Positions 6,147 through 14,332 of a stretch of 18,334 nucleotides of DNA are shown here, piece by piece. The notes beneath the pieces are model-generated. The model was given only the letters and a program-made list of their open reading frames with translations. It was not told the DNA's origin and searched no databases. Every line of letters starts with the position of its first letter. The stretch's first letter is position 1. The stretch is from an uncultured Bacteriovorax sp. (GTDB taxonomy: Bacteria > Bdellovibrionota > Bacteriovoracia > Bacteriovoracales > Bacteriovoracaceae). Position numbers and translations under genes: made by a program. Location: contig CAMLRB010000050.1 of assembly GCA_946482295.1 (NCBI GenBank), positions 1-18,334 of the forward strand. Direction: 5' to 3'.

Positions 6147-7142
6147 TTAAAGCTTGAATGAAAAATGAAGAACATCCACTAATTCATTCATCGAAGAAAG
6201 CTCTCGAGTTTCTTCGAGATTGAGAAATTTTATTTTCTCACCTTCAATAATAAAACGACGAGGTTTGCATTTAAAGTAGCGATACGCTGGTAAATCTTTT
6301 TCGCTCTCAAAAATGGAAAAAGAATCTACGCCAAAATAGTTGCAAAGTCCTTCGCTAAAAAGATTATTTGTAACTACACCTTGCATTTTGCCTAACATGT
6401 ATATCATCTCTTTTGGATCTGAACCACGATGCATGTAAAGATCATTTTTTCCTAGATCGATACTGGCAAATAGATCTGAAATGACTCCCTCATCATCTTT
6501 TGCCCAAATAGCAAATTTCTGGTTTTCAAAGGAATCAAAAAACTTTTTCCAAGTATCAATCTGACGTGAAACATTCGTAAAGTTATCCAACATAATCATG
6601 ATAAATTTGGGTGGCTCAACTTGTTTAAAGAGGGCTTCGATCGCTTCTACTTGAGTCCCATAATCCTTGTCTTTAAGTATTCTCACTGTCGAAAAATTTT
6701 GCTGTAGATAAAGTTCCAAAAGTTTGATTGAGTTTTCTTCAGTTGTTCCTGCGATCGGCGCTGGATAGCGTTTTGTCAGGAGATATTTATTCCATTTAAC
6801 TTCATAACCTACGCGCTCGCGGGCCCTGAAATTAAATCCCATAAAAGCAGAATTCAAAGAATTTTCTAAATCTAAAAAAAGATCAATATTAAAAACGTCA
6901 TGCAGATTTGCGCAGTAATGATGAGTTTCAATGAGACTCGTCTTTGTAACTGGTCGTTCAAAAACTTTAACTTTAAAAGGCAAAAATGCAAGAGCAGCAC
7001 TTCCTCCATCCTCCGTAATTAAATTAATTTCCGCTTTGGGAAACTCTTCACTAAGAGTAATAAGAAAAGGATATGTTTCGAATAATTCATTATTATTTTT
7101 GGGCATCTTTACCAAAATTTTTCTTACGTCACTCAATTCCAT
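6147..7142 (-). CDS. Glycosyltransferase family 9-like (heptosyltransferase-type) protein
   Basis: This 331-residue protein resembles the GT9 family, which adds heptose or related sugars to lipopolysaccharide core on the cytoplasmic side of the inner membrane. The N-terminal half shows the GT9 pattern: a strand KILVKMPKN, then a segment starting DLFLDLENSLNSAF at 87 and ending RARERVGY at 113. The C-terminal half has TNNLFSEGLCNYFG (258-271) where GT9 enzymes have a T-x-D-S-G-x-x-H motif, but the Asp and His are absent. The protein is therefore divergent, and acceptor and donor cannot be named. Its start codon overlaps the upstream DUF309 gene's stop by one base (TAATG), so the two are translationally coupled. 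Confidence 0.7.
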   Translation of the reverse strand: MELSDVRKILVKMPKNNNELFETYPFLITLSEEFPKAEINLITEDGGSAALAFLPFKVKVFERPVTKTSLIETHHYCANLHDVFNIDLFLDLENSLNSAFMGFNFRARERVGYEVKWNKYLLTKRYPAPIAGTTEENSIKLLELYLQQNFSTVRILKDKDYGTQVEAIEALFKQVEPPKFIMIMLDNFTNVSRQIDTWKKFFDSFENQKFAIWAKDDEGVISDLFASIDLGKNDLYMHRGSDPKEMIYMLGKMQGVVTNNLFSEGLCNYFGVDSFSIFESEKDLPAYRYFKCKPRRFIIEGEKIKFLNLEETRELSSMNELVDVLHFSFKL

Positions 7143-7525
7143 TACGTTTCCTCAAATCTAAATTGATAGAGATCATCAAAATCAATTAACTGCGGTTTGG
7201 ATGGTACTGATCTCACCATTTTTTTTAATTCTTGCCACTTCAATTTTTCATTTAATAAAGGACTCTCAACATGCAAACTTTCACAACGATCAAATTTTTG
7301 TTTCGCTTTATTAAGCATGCCGGCTGCCCCAATGAGATTTTCTTGACGATAGTGAAACAACGATGCGGCCACTTGGATGATGGCCCAATAAACATTTCGC
7401 TCCGGTCCTGGCTCTTCCATCCAGCAATCTTCAAGAAATTCATGGCACTCCCAATATTTCTGGGCGTTAAAAAGCCTTAGCCCCTCTCGTATGAGTTTTA
7501 AATGTTCTTTGCTAAACTGGGCCAT
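7142..7525 (-). CDS. DUF309 family protein
   Basis: This 127-residue helical protein has the DUF309 signature: YWECHEFLEDCWMEE (residues 24-38), with His28, Glu29, Glu32 and Trp35. IIQVAASLFHYRQENLIGAAG (49-69) follows, with its small-residue helix. The biochemical role of DUF309 is not established; the conserved His/Glu residues suggest a binding site. It is the first gene of a two-gene unit with the GT9-like glycosyltransferase. An AAGG-type ribosome site (CTTAAAG on the minus strand) lies before the ATG. It diverges from the aminotransferase gene at 7594. Confidence 0.88.
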   Translation of the reverse strand: MAQFSKEHLKLIREGLRLFNAQKYWECHEFLEDCWMEEPGPERNVYWAIIQVAASLFHYRQENLIGAAGMLNKAKQKFDRCESLHVESPLLNEKLKWQELKKMVRSVPSKPQLIDFDDLYQFRFEET

Positions 7526-7566
7526 CTTGCTATCTTTAAGGGGTATTTAATTCAACTATTACCACT

Positions 7567-7572
7567 ATTGTA
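7567..7572 (-). promoter_or_regulatory. Possible -10 box for the DUF309-glycosyltransferase pair
   Basis: Minus-strand 7572-7567 reads TACAAT, about 42 nt before the DUF309 start. No convincing -35 hexamer is seen. In the same 68-bp intergenic region I could not find a convincing rightward promoter for the aminotransferase gene. Confidence 0.3.
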
Positions 7573-7593
7573 TCCCTAAACGAGAACAAAGTT

Positions 7594-8742
7594 ATGTCGG
7601 AAATTTCTGATCAAATCCAAACCTTAGTACCCGAGTATGTTCGTAATCTACAAGTTTACCAAGCAGGTAAACCCATTGATGAACTCACACGCGAGAGGGG
7701 GCTAACTCATATCTCGAAACTAGCAAGTAATGAAAATCCATTAGGTCCATCACCCTATGCAATTAAACAAATGACGATGGCCTTGTGGGATGTACATCGT
7801 TACCCCGATATGAACGCCTATCAACTTAAAACCTCACTTTCAAAACTCTACAAACTCAAAAACGAAAATATTATTCTCGGAAACGGATCTGAAGGAATCA
7901 TGGCGTACATCGCGCGAGCTTTCGTTCAGCCAGGTCATGAAATACTAACGAGCGAACATACTTTTATTGGTTTTTCTATTATTGCTCGCGGAGTAGGTGC
8001 TCATCTAAAAACAGTGCCACTTACAAAAGATTATCGTTTTGATGTTGAAGCATTGGCCAAAAATATTACTCCAAAAACCAAAGTCATCTACATCTGCAAT
8101 CCCAACAATCCAACGGGAACATACATAACAAAAAAAGAATTTGATTACCTCATGTCTCACGTGCCTTCTCACGTACTGGTTATTTTAGATGAAGCCTACT
8201 TTGAATTTGCCTGTGAAACACCTGATTATCCAAATTCGATGGACTATCGTTACGACAATGTCATCACTTTAAGAACTTTCTCTAAAGCGTATGGCCTCTC
8301 CGGAATTCGCATTGGATATGGTTTTGGGCATGAAGATCTCATCGCCAATCTTACTAAAGTTAAATTACCATTTGAACCAGGCCTCATTGCTCAAATGGGT
8401 GCAATTGGTGCTGTTCATGATAAACCACACCTTCGTCGAACAGTGGTGAACAATCGTCGTCGTTATGAAGAGACATTTGCTTTTTTAACGAAACACGAGT
8501 TCAATCCAATCAAATCTGTAACGAACTTCATTGCTTTTAAAACAGGTTCTGAAGCGGCTTCTCGAGATCTCTTTGAGCGTCTACTTGATCATGGAGTTAT
8601 CATCCGTCAACTAAAGGCCAATGAAATGCCAGATTTTGTTCGTGTTTCTCTCGGAACTAAAAAAGAAATGAAGCATTTTTTCTCTGCAATGGAATCTGTT
8701 CTGCCTGAATACAATAAAAGATACGGGAGACCAAAAGCATGA
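7594..8742 (+). CDS. HisC-type aminotransferase (histidinol-phosphate or aromatic amino acid)
   Basis: This 382-residue enzyme is a class I/II PLP aminotransferase of the HisC group. Visible motifs are SNENPLGPSP (45-54), CNPNNPTGT (168-176), DEAYFEF (199-205) and TFSKAYGLSGIRIGYG (228-243), with the PLP lysine at Lys231 and Arg239. RVSLG starts at Arg350, the carboxylate-binding arginine. By sequence it could use histidinol phosphate. HisC-like enzymes also transaminate tyrosine and phenylalanine. Here it overlaps the fumarylacetoacetase gene by 4 bp (ATGA), and a homogentisate dioxygenase lies nearby, with no his genes in the window, so conversion of tyrosine to 4-hydroxyphenylpyruvate is an attractive alternative. 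I leave the symbol blank for that reason. The ribosome site is weak (GAGA at 7582-7585). Confidence 0.92.
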   Translation: MSEISDQIQTLVPEYVRNLQVYQAGKPIDELTRERGLTHISKLASNENPLGPSPYAIKQMTMALWDVHRYPDMNAYQLKTSLSKLYKLKNENIILGNGSEGIMAYIARAFVQPGHEILTSEHTFIGFSIIARGVGAHLKTVPLTKDYRFDVEALAKNITPKTKVIYICNPNNPTGTYITKKEFDYLMSHVPSHVLVILDEAYFEFACETPDYPNSMDYRYDNVITLRTFSKAYGLSGIRIGYGFGHEDLIANLTKVKLPFEPGLIAQMGAIGAVHDKPHLRRTVVNNRRRYEETFAFLTKHEFNPIKSVTNFIAFKTGSEAASRDLFERLLDHGVIIRQLKANEMPDFVRVSLGTKKEMKHFFSAMESVLPEYNKRYGRPKA

Positions 8743-9746
8743 AAATCGTAACTTATCGTTACCAACATCAATATGGAACTGAAACACGATTGGGACTTCT
8801 CGTTAATGATTCGATGATCCTCGATCCGAATCTCGCTTTTGCCTGCGACTTCGAACGTGAAGGACGTTATAATCCACGTGAACGTGCTAATGACTATTGT
8901 CCACCATCACTCAATCGTCTGCTTCGTTTAAAAGAAAACCCACTCGATATTTTGCACGAGGCTTCGGGCCTGATGATTTTTTTGGAGAAATGCGGAACCT
9001 TGCAAATGAAAGATGGAACGCAATATCTCCGCAAACTCGATCATAAAACAATATCACTTGCCGCTCCTCTGGATAAAATCGAAACATACCGTGATTTTTA
9101 TGCTCACGAAAAACATGTGGCCGTTGGATTTAAAAAACGTAACGAAAAAATTCCGGAAGCCTGGTATGAAATCCCGGCTTATTATAAAGGGGCAACTGCA
9201 GGATTCATCGGTCCTCATGATGAAATTCTTTGGCCCAGTTATACCGACGTCCTCGATTATGAATTAGAATTGGGACTAGTCGTTGGAAAAGATGGCTACA
9301 ATATTAAGCCCAAAGAAGCTCACAAACATGTTTTTGGTTTCACTATCCTCAATGACATTTCTGCTCGTGATATTCAGAAAAAAGAAATGAGCATTCGTCT
9401 TGGTCCAGCAAAGGGAAAAGATTTCTGTTCAATCATAGGCCCTGTCATTACAACAATTGATGAGTTTGAGTCTATTGAACCAAATCTTCTCATGACAGCA
9501 AAAGTAAATGGTGTTGAATGGTCTCGTGGATATTCTGCCGATTCACACTTTAGCTGGGAGCAGATGATCACTCATGTTGCAAAAGATGAATGGCTGCTTG
9601 CCGGCGATCTTTTAGGCTCAGGAACAGTTGGGACCGGATGTGGACTCGAGCTCGACAAGTGGATTAAACCAGGTGACAAACTCGAGTTGGAAGTGGAAAA
9701 AATAGGAAAGCTTATTAACGTCGTTGGATCAAAGCAGAAGTTCTAG
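8739..9746 (+). CDS. Fumarylacetoacetase (FAH family)
   Basis: This 335-residue protein belongs to the fumarylacetoacetate hydrolase family, which cleaves fumarylacetoacetate to fumarate and acetoacetate as the last step of tyrosine breakdown. True FAH residues are present. RDFYAHEKH carries metal ligand Asp119 and, 7 residues on, the catalytic His126, matching the D-x6-H spacing of characterised FAH. DYELELG gives Glu175 and Glu177, and NDISARDIQ gives Asp206. The conserved LGPAKGKDF segment (221-229) follows. These favour genuine fumarylacetoacetase over the many other hydrolases and decarboxylases of the superfamily. Its ATG overlaps the aminotransferase stop, so the two are co-translated. 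The stop shares CTAG with the convergent chemoreceptor gene. Confidence 0.92.
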   Translation: MKIVTYRYQHQYGTETRLGLLVNDSMILDPNLAFACDFEREGRYNPRERANDYCPPSLNRLLRLKENPLDILHEASGLMIFLEKCGTLQMKDGTQYLRKLDHKTISLAAPLDKIETYRDFYAHEKHVAVGFKKRNEKIPEAWYEIPAYYKGATAGFIGPHDEILWPSYTDVLDYELELGLVVGKDGYNIKPKEAHKHVFGFTILNDISARDIQKKEMSIRLGPAKGKDFCSIIGPVITTIDEFESIEPNLLMTAKVNGVEWSRGYSADSHFSWEQMITHVAKDEWLLAGDLLGSGTVGTGCGLELDKWIKPGDKLELEVEKIGKLINVVGSKQKF

Positions 9747-11662
9747 TTAACTTTACCTAGAACTTCTCTTTCAATAGTGGAAACAATTTGTTTCAACTCT
9801 CCAACTTGAAGATTGAGCCTTTGTGCACTCGTCTCCGTCTCTTGTGATAGTCCCAATCCGTAATGAACACCTTCATCAATTTGGCTGATGGCCTTCGTAA
9901 TTTCCGAATATCCCTTAGTCTGTTCGGTAAGTGCCAGCGACACATCATTCATCATAGCTGAGAGATCTGAAATATTCTCTACAATCTCATTCAGTGAATC
10001 CACACATTCTGTTGTAATTTGTTCACCAGAAGCTAATTCTTCTTGCGCCTGTCTGGTGAGTGCTTCAACTCGGTTGCTCATATTCTTGATAATATTTTCA
10101 ACTTGTGTCGTTGCTTTCACAAGAATATCATTTATTTCTTTGGCTGAGTTCCCACTGATTAAGGCAAGCTTTCCAATTTCTTCAGCAACAACGGCGAAAC
10201 CTTTTCCATGTTCCCCTGCTCTAGCTGCTTCTACTGAAGCATTAAAAGAAAGTAATCGAGTTTGAAAAACGATATCATTGATAACTTTAGTACGATCCCC
10301 AATATCTGAGATAATCGTTACAATAGCGCGTAGTTCTTCATTGCTCGTTTGAATTTCAGTGAAAAATTTCTGATTTGTGTCTGAAATATTTTTAATAGTG
10401 TAGGCCATTTTATCAATAGCTTGTTTTCCAAGAAGAGCGCGCTCTTTTCCAATCAAGGTCTTTTTTGCAGATTCTTCAATGCTCGCTGAATTTTTCTCAG
10501 ACATTGAATTGATTTCATAAAGTGAACTCACAGTCTCTTGTACAGCTGAAGCTTGCTGAGAAGAAACAGATGAAAGATTCGTCGATGTTTCTGTTAACTT
10601 TTCACTTGCTTCAGCATTCACTGTTACTGCACTAACTAACTGACCAAGCGCAGATGCAACTTTCGACGTTCCTTTACGAAAGTTACGAGAAGTAAACAAT
10701 GATACAAACAAGGCCAGAAGCACGGCTGCAATTCCAATCGTCATCGCTTTATTTCTTGAACCAATAATTGCATCAACTCGTGTATTAAGAATAGTTGTGA
10801 GAGTTTGGTTTGTAAGAAGGTAAAATTCTTGAGTCTGAGAAATGAGTCCATTCGTTAATGTGAGGGCCTGTGATGCTTTGGCCTTATCACCTTTTGCGAT
10901 GGCTTCCAGCACTCCATAGAGATTGCTATAATTGCCATTTATCTTTTCTAGTTCCGTTTTAACTGGGCCTTGTAGAGTAGCATTTGCACCATAAAAGTTT
11001 TTGTCTTCATTAATAGCTGTCATAGTTGAAGCATAGATTCTACCCCAATCTGATTCGCGAACCATAGCAAGCATTACAGCTGTTTGAATTTTTTCATCTT
11101 CTGTCATTGCTTGAGAAACATTAGTCTGGTAACCATTCAGCATTGATCTCAAGTTATAAAGTCGATCACTGATCTGAGGTGCTACGATTAAAGTCACATC
11201 CATCAAATAATATGAATCAAGGTCGGGATCGAGAATAAGATTGGAAGTATCACCTGTGTGAATAATAAGTTCGCGAAGATCTTTGATCATCTTAGTCGTT
11301 TCAACTTTCCCTGCCTTAAAGAGACTAAAAGTTGAATCTAGATTTACTTGTTGGATAATTTCACGTTTACGTGCGGCCAAAGAAGCATCATCTAGAAGAA
11401 GTTCTGTCTGATATTTAAGATAATCTTTTTTCACAGCTGAATAAAGAGCATCCATTTCAGGTGTGTACTTATTTTGCTTAATAACTGAATGCAAAAGATG
11501 CATCGTAGAACGTTGAATCTCATTTCCCAAAACTTCTTTTTGAGAGAATTGAAGTTCTTTGTTATATGAACTAAACATCAGATAAATCAGCACAATAATA
11601 GGAATGGCGTAAAAGATATTGTTAATGAACAGTTTTGTTGAAAGTGAAAAGTTTAATTTCAT
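9743..11662 (-). CDS. Methyl-accepting chemotaxis protein
   Basis: This 639-residue chemoreceptor has a first membrane helix at about 14-31 (FYAIPIIVLIYLMF) and a second at about 305-324 (AMTIGIAAVLLALFVSLF). Between them is an all-helical sensor domain containing LDPDLDSYYLMDV. The cytoplasmic signalling hairpin tip is at about 462-500: DIVFQTRLLSFNASVEAARAG, then GFAVVAEEIG. The usual T-N-L-L-A-L-N-A reads T-R-L-L-S-F-N-A here. No clear HAMP domain follows the second helix; heptad coiled coil starts almost at once. No C-terminal CheR/CheB tethering peptide is seen. It would signal to CheA/CheW, which lie elsewhere. The ligand is unknown; its place between tyrosine-breakdown genes makes an aromatic or amino-acid cue possible but unproven. 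ATG 11662 was preferred over the ATG 6 nt upstream, which sits directly on the AAGG ribosome site. Confidence 0.95.
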   Translation of the reverse strand: MKLNFSLSTKLFINNIFYAIPIIVLIYLMFSSYNKELQFSQKEVLGNEIQRSTMHLLHSVIKQNKYTPEMDALYSAVKKDYLKYQTELLLDDASLAARKREIIQQVNLDSTFSLFKAGKVETTKMIKDLRELIIHTGDTSNLILDPDLDSYYLMDVTLIVAPQISDRLYNLRSMLNGYQTNVSQAMTEDEKIQTAVMLAMVRESDWGRIYASTMTAINEDKNFYGANATLQGPVKTELEKINGNYSNLYGVLEAIAKGDKAKASQALTLTNGLISQTQEFYLLTNQTLTTILNTRVDAIIGSRNKAMTIGIAAVLLALFVSLFTSRNFRKGTSKVASALGQLVSAVTVNAEASEKLTETSTNLSSVSSQQASAVQETVSSLYEINSMSEKNSASIEESAKKTLIGKERALLGKQAIDKMAYTIKNISDTNQKFFTEIQTSNEELRAIVTIISDIGDRTKVINDIVFQTRLLSFNASVEAARAGEHGKGFAVVAEEIGKLALISGNSAKEINDILVKATTQVENIIKNMSNRVEALTRQAQEELASGEQITTECVDSLNEIVENISDLSAMMNDVSLALTEQTKGYSEITKAISQIDEGVHYGLGLSQETETSAQRLNLQVGELKQIVSTIEREVLGKVN

Positions 11663-11678
11663 TGGGCATCCTTATACA

Positions 11679-11762
11679 ATTGATTAATCTTAAGATAACT
11701 TAAATCAATAAAATTTAAAGGGCGTCAAAACATTCCTGAGCTTTTCAATCGGTGAAGCTTCA
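11679..11762. promoter_or_regulatory. Divergent control region with palindromes (chemoreceptor / homogentisate dioxygenase)
   Basis: The 126-bp gap contains a perfect 10-bp palindrome ATCTTAAGAT (11687-11696), flanked by ATTGATT (11679-11685) and its inverted copy AATCAAT (11703-11709). A second perfect 10-bp palindrome, TGAAGCTTCA (11753-11762), lies 27 nt before the dioxygenase start. They could be operator sites. I did not find a convincing -35/-10 pair for either gene. Confidence 0.35.
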
Positions 11763-11788
11763 GTGAAAATGGACTTACGAGGTTACTT

Positions 11789-12880
11789 ATGGAAAATTTC
11801 AAATCATCTGGATTGCATACTAAACAAGCGCACGTAAAAGTCCCAGAAGGACACTTTGAAGAGGAACACGGCAGAGACGGGTTTTTTGGTCGAGTATCGC
11901 ATTTGTATCATCAAAAACCACCTGTCAGCTGGATTAATATTGAAGGCGATTTAAAACCGCAATGTCAGCCTCCTATGTTCAATGACAAACTGACTAAAAA
12001 TATATTCCAGCCCATTCTTTCAAACGATGATCTTGTCATTAGTATTGGTCATTATACAAAATCGTTTGAACATTTTTATAGAAGTGCAGACTTTGATGAA
12101 ATGCTCTTCATTCACGATGGCACTGGAACAATAGAAACCATTTATGGTCATCTAGACTATCTGAAAGGTGATTACGTTATCATTCCACGAGGAACGACAT
12201 ATAAACTCTACCTGAAAACAGAAACAAAAATTTTAAAAGTCGAATCCCGTAGCGAATTTGAACAACCAGATCGTGGAATGTTAGGCCCAAATGCTCTTTA
12301 TGATCAAACTGCGCTAGTAGTTCCAACCGCTGCCAGTGGATCTGAACAAGATAAAAAAGAATATAAAGTTGAAATTAAACGATTAGGAAAAATAACAACT
12401 GTAACTTATCCCCATAATCCCCTCTGCGTTTCAGGCTGGAAAGGTTCTGTTTATCCTTTCAAATTGTCTATCTATGATTTTTGTCCAGTTATTAGTCATC
12501 GTTATCATATGCCCCCAAGTGCCCACACAACTTTTGTCTGCAAAAATTTTGTTATTTGCTCATTTGTTGAAAGACCACTTGAAGATTCAAAACATGGTGT
12601 TTTAAAAGTTCCTTTCTATCACTCCAATATTGATTTCGATGAAGTTCTTTTCTATCATCAGGGAAATTTTTTCTCGCGCGATAATATTGATGCTGGTGCT
12701 TTAACTTTTCACCCACAAGGCATACATCATGGCCCACATCCAAAGGCCTTTAAGGCAAGCGATGCTAAAACACATACTGATGAATTCGCAGTGATGATCG
12801 ATGCAAAAAGACCACTCATCCCTTCAGATTGGTTTTCAAAAAACGAAAATAAAGAATATTGGAAATCCTGGATGACCTAA
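11789..12880 (+). CDS. hmgA: Homogentisate 1,2-dioxygenase
   Basis: This 363-residue cupin-type protein matches the shorter bacterial form of homogentisate 1,2-dioxygenase. That iron(II) enzyme opens the ring of homogentisate to maleylacetoacetate in tyrosine and phenylalanine breakdown. The N-terminal cupin (about 85-150) includes FDEMLFIHDGTG and GDYVIIPRGT. The C-terminal catalytic cupin has FYHSNIDFDEVLFYHQG (276-292), LTFHPQGIHHGPHP (305-318) and candidate iron ligands His278, Glu285 and His314. Alignment with the human enzyme needs a one-residue shift at the glutamate. Context supports the call: a fumarylacetoacetase and an aromatic-type aminotransferase lie just upstream. The CGAGG ribosome site is 6 nt before the ATG. 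The stop overlaps that of the convergent acyltransferase gene. Some related short cupins have no tested activity. Confidence 0.87.
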   Translation: MENFKSSGLHTKQAHVKVPEGHFEEEHGRDGFFGRVSHLYHQKPPVSWINIEGDLKPQCQPPMFNDKLTKNIFQPILSNDDLVISIGHYTKSFEHFYRSADFDEMLFIHDGTGTIETIYGHLDYLKGDYVIIPRGTTYKLYLKTETKILKVESRSEFEQPDRGMLGPNALYDQTALVVPTAASGSEQDKKEYKVEIKRLGKITTVTYPHNPLCVSGWKGSVYPFKLSIYDFCPVISHRYHMPPSAHTTFVCKNFVICSFVERPLEDSKHGVLKVPFYHSNIDFDEVLFYHQGNFFSRDNIDAGALTFHPQGIHHGPHPKAFKASDAKTHTDEFAVMIDAKRPLIPSDWFSKNENKEYWKSWMT

Positions 12881-13653
12881 ATGATAGGACGGTAGTGAGC
12901 AGCGATCAATTCATGAACTTCGCTGCTCAATACGTACTTATCCTTGCCTTCACTTGAAACAAGATCGAGAAGATGGACATGAATAATGAGTTCGTCATGA
13001 GAAAATAATTTAAGCGCATGAGAGACAAAAGGCATATCGCCATACCAAAAAATTGTATCGCGATTTTTAAGCGAAATTGGCTCACCTTCAAGACTAGTAT
13101 AATTTAAGACCAAAGGGAGGATGGGCGCTTCTGCATTAATGGCCGCTTGAAATAGTGGTTTACGGAAAGCATGAACTTTTTCCCCATTATGACTAGTGGC
13201 CTCTGGAAAAATGGTAACAGGAATTTTTGCTTTTAGTGCGGCAGCCAGTTGTTCAACTTCGCCACCAAGTTGTCTTCTGTTTTTTCTATCAACGAATAAA
13301 CATCCACCAAACTGACAAAGCTGACCAAGAAATGGAGTTCGTTTCATTTCTAGTGATGTAACAAAACTTGTAGGAAAAAGTGAACTTATCGCTAGCACAT
13401 CAAGATATCCAAGATGATTGGCCACAATGAGGACTTTCATGTCATCAATGCTCACTTCTCTATTGGTCACCACTTTTATATTAAAGATTCTAAGACCACA
13501 TCGACATGTCCATGCTATGAGTTCGGTCAGTGAGTGACGGGCCCGGTCAAAACTAAAACCTGACAAGCAATAGAGCACAATCGCCGTAGTGAAATAAACG
13601 ACAAGTACACCTGCGAAAAAAAGAATCCTAAAAAATAAGCGGATTTGTCTCAT
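12877..13653 (-). CDS. PlsC-type 1-acyl-glycerol-3-phosphate acyltransferase
   Basis: This membrane-associated acyltransferase (258 residues from the chosen start) has an N-terminal hydrophobic helix (about 6-30). The catalytic H-x4-D motif is NHLGYLD (His80, Asp85). The substrate-binding block GGCLFVDRKNRR (116-127) and FPEAT (149-153) follow, as in PlsC/LPLAT enzymes that make phosphatidic acid or acylate lysolipids. The frame is open to an ATG at 13743, but that start would run 44 bp into the divergent flavin-reductase gene and adds a non-membrane tail. ATG 13653 starts just before the hydrophobic helix and leaves a 46-bp gap, so I chose it, although its ribosome site is poor. The exact acceptor lipid cannot be read from sequence; an ornithine-lipid acyltransferase is an alternative. 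Confidence 0.85.
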   Translation of the reverse strand: MRQIRLFFRILFFAGVLVVYFTTAIVLYCLSGFSFDRARHSLTELIAWTCRCGLRIFNIKVVTNREVSIDDMKVLIVANHLGYLDVLAISSLFPTSFVTSLEMKRTPFLGQLCQFGGCLFVDRKNRRQLGGEVEQLAAALKAKIPVTIFPEATSHNGEKVHAFRKPLFQAAINAEAPILPLVLNYTSLEGEPISLKNRDTIFWYGDMPFVSHALKLFSHDELIIHVHLLDLVSSEGKDKYVLSSEVHELIAAHYRPII

Positions 13654-13699
13654 TGGATCTATACTAATAAGGATTAAATGGCTTGTAACTGAGGTTTTT

Positions 13700-14332
13700 A
13701 TGCTAATGAAATCTTTTAATACTGACGGTGCTTTTGCTGACAATTATAAATTTTTAATTGGTGGAATTTTACCTAGACCAATAGCTGTTGTTTCAACTCT
13801 CAATTTAAATGGAACAAATAACCTTGCCCCTTTTTCATTTTTCACAGCAGTCTCTGCAAAACCTATGATCATTGCGTTTTGCCCGCTCATTCGCTCCAGC
13901 ACAGGGCTTATGAAAGACACTCCTATTAATATCCTTCGAGAAAAAGAATTTGTTGTGAATATTGTAAGCGAAGATATTGTTGAACAAATCAATACTGCTT
14001 CTACTGAACTTCCTTACGGTGAAGATGAATTCGCCTTTTCTGGACTCACTCCAATTGATTCTGAAAAAGTTAAAGCTAAAAGAATTAAGGAAAGTATGAT
14101 TCATTTTGAATGCATTTTCCGTGATCAACTAAGCTATGGTGATCAACCTGGTGCAGGCCAAATTATTACTGGTGAAGTTGTTAAAGTGCATGTCGCTGAA
14201 GAAATCTTGGATCAAGGAAGAATTGTAACAAACAAATTAAAACCAGTAGGAAGAGGAGCTGGCAACGATTGGTTTCGCTGCCATGATATTTTTACATTAG
14301 AGCGCTTAATGAAGGCGCAAATTCAAAAATAA
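13700..14332 (+). CDS. Flavin reductase-like FMN-binding split-barrel protein
   Basis: This 210-residue protein belongs to the flavin reductase-like family. Characteristic segments are ILPRPIAVVST (23-33), NLAPFSFFTAVSAKP (41-55) with the FMN-phosphate-binding S/T residues, and KEFVVNIVS (82-90). GQIITGEVVKVHV follows in the C-terminal half. Family members bind FMN and either reduce free flavin for a partner monooxygenase or act in other reductive steps; no partner oxygenase is adjacent. GAGG at 13691-13694 lies 5 nt before ATG 13700; a second ATG at 13706 is less well placed. TATACT at 13660-13665 is a possible -10 without a good -35. It diverges from the PlsC-type gene and its stop abuts that of the opposite-strand small secreted protein gene. 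Confidence 0.88.
   Translation: MLMKSFNTDGAFADNYKFLIGGILPRPIAVVSTLNLNGTNNLAPFSFFTAVSAKPMIIAFCPLIRSSTGLMKDTPINILREKEFVVNIVSEDIVEQINTASTELPYGEDEFAFSGLTPIDSEKVKAKRIKESMIHFECIFRDQLSYGDQPGAGQIITGEVVKVHVAEEILDQGRIVTNKLKPVGRGAGNDWFRCHDIFTLERLMKAQIQK

Noticed and set aside
13654..13743. 30-codon N-terminal extension of the PlsC-type protein
   Set aside because: It would overlap the divergent flavin-reductase start by 44 bp and adds residues unlike the family N-terminus.
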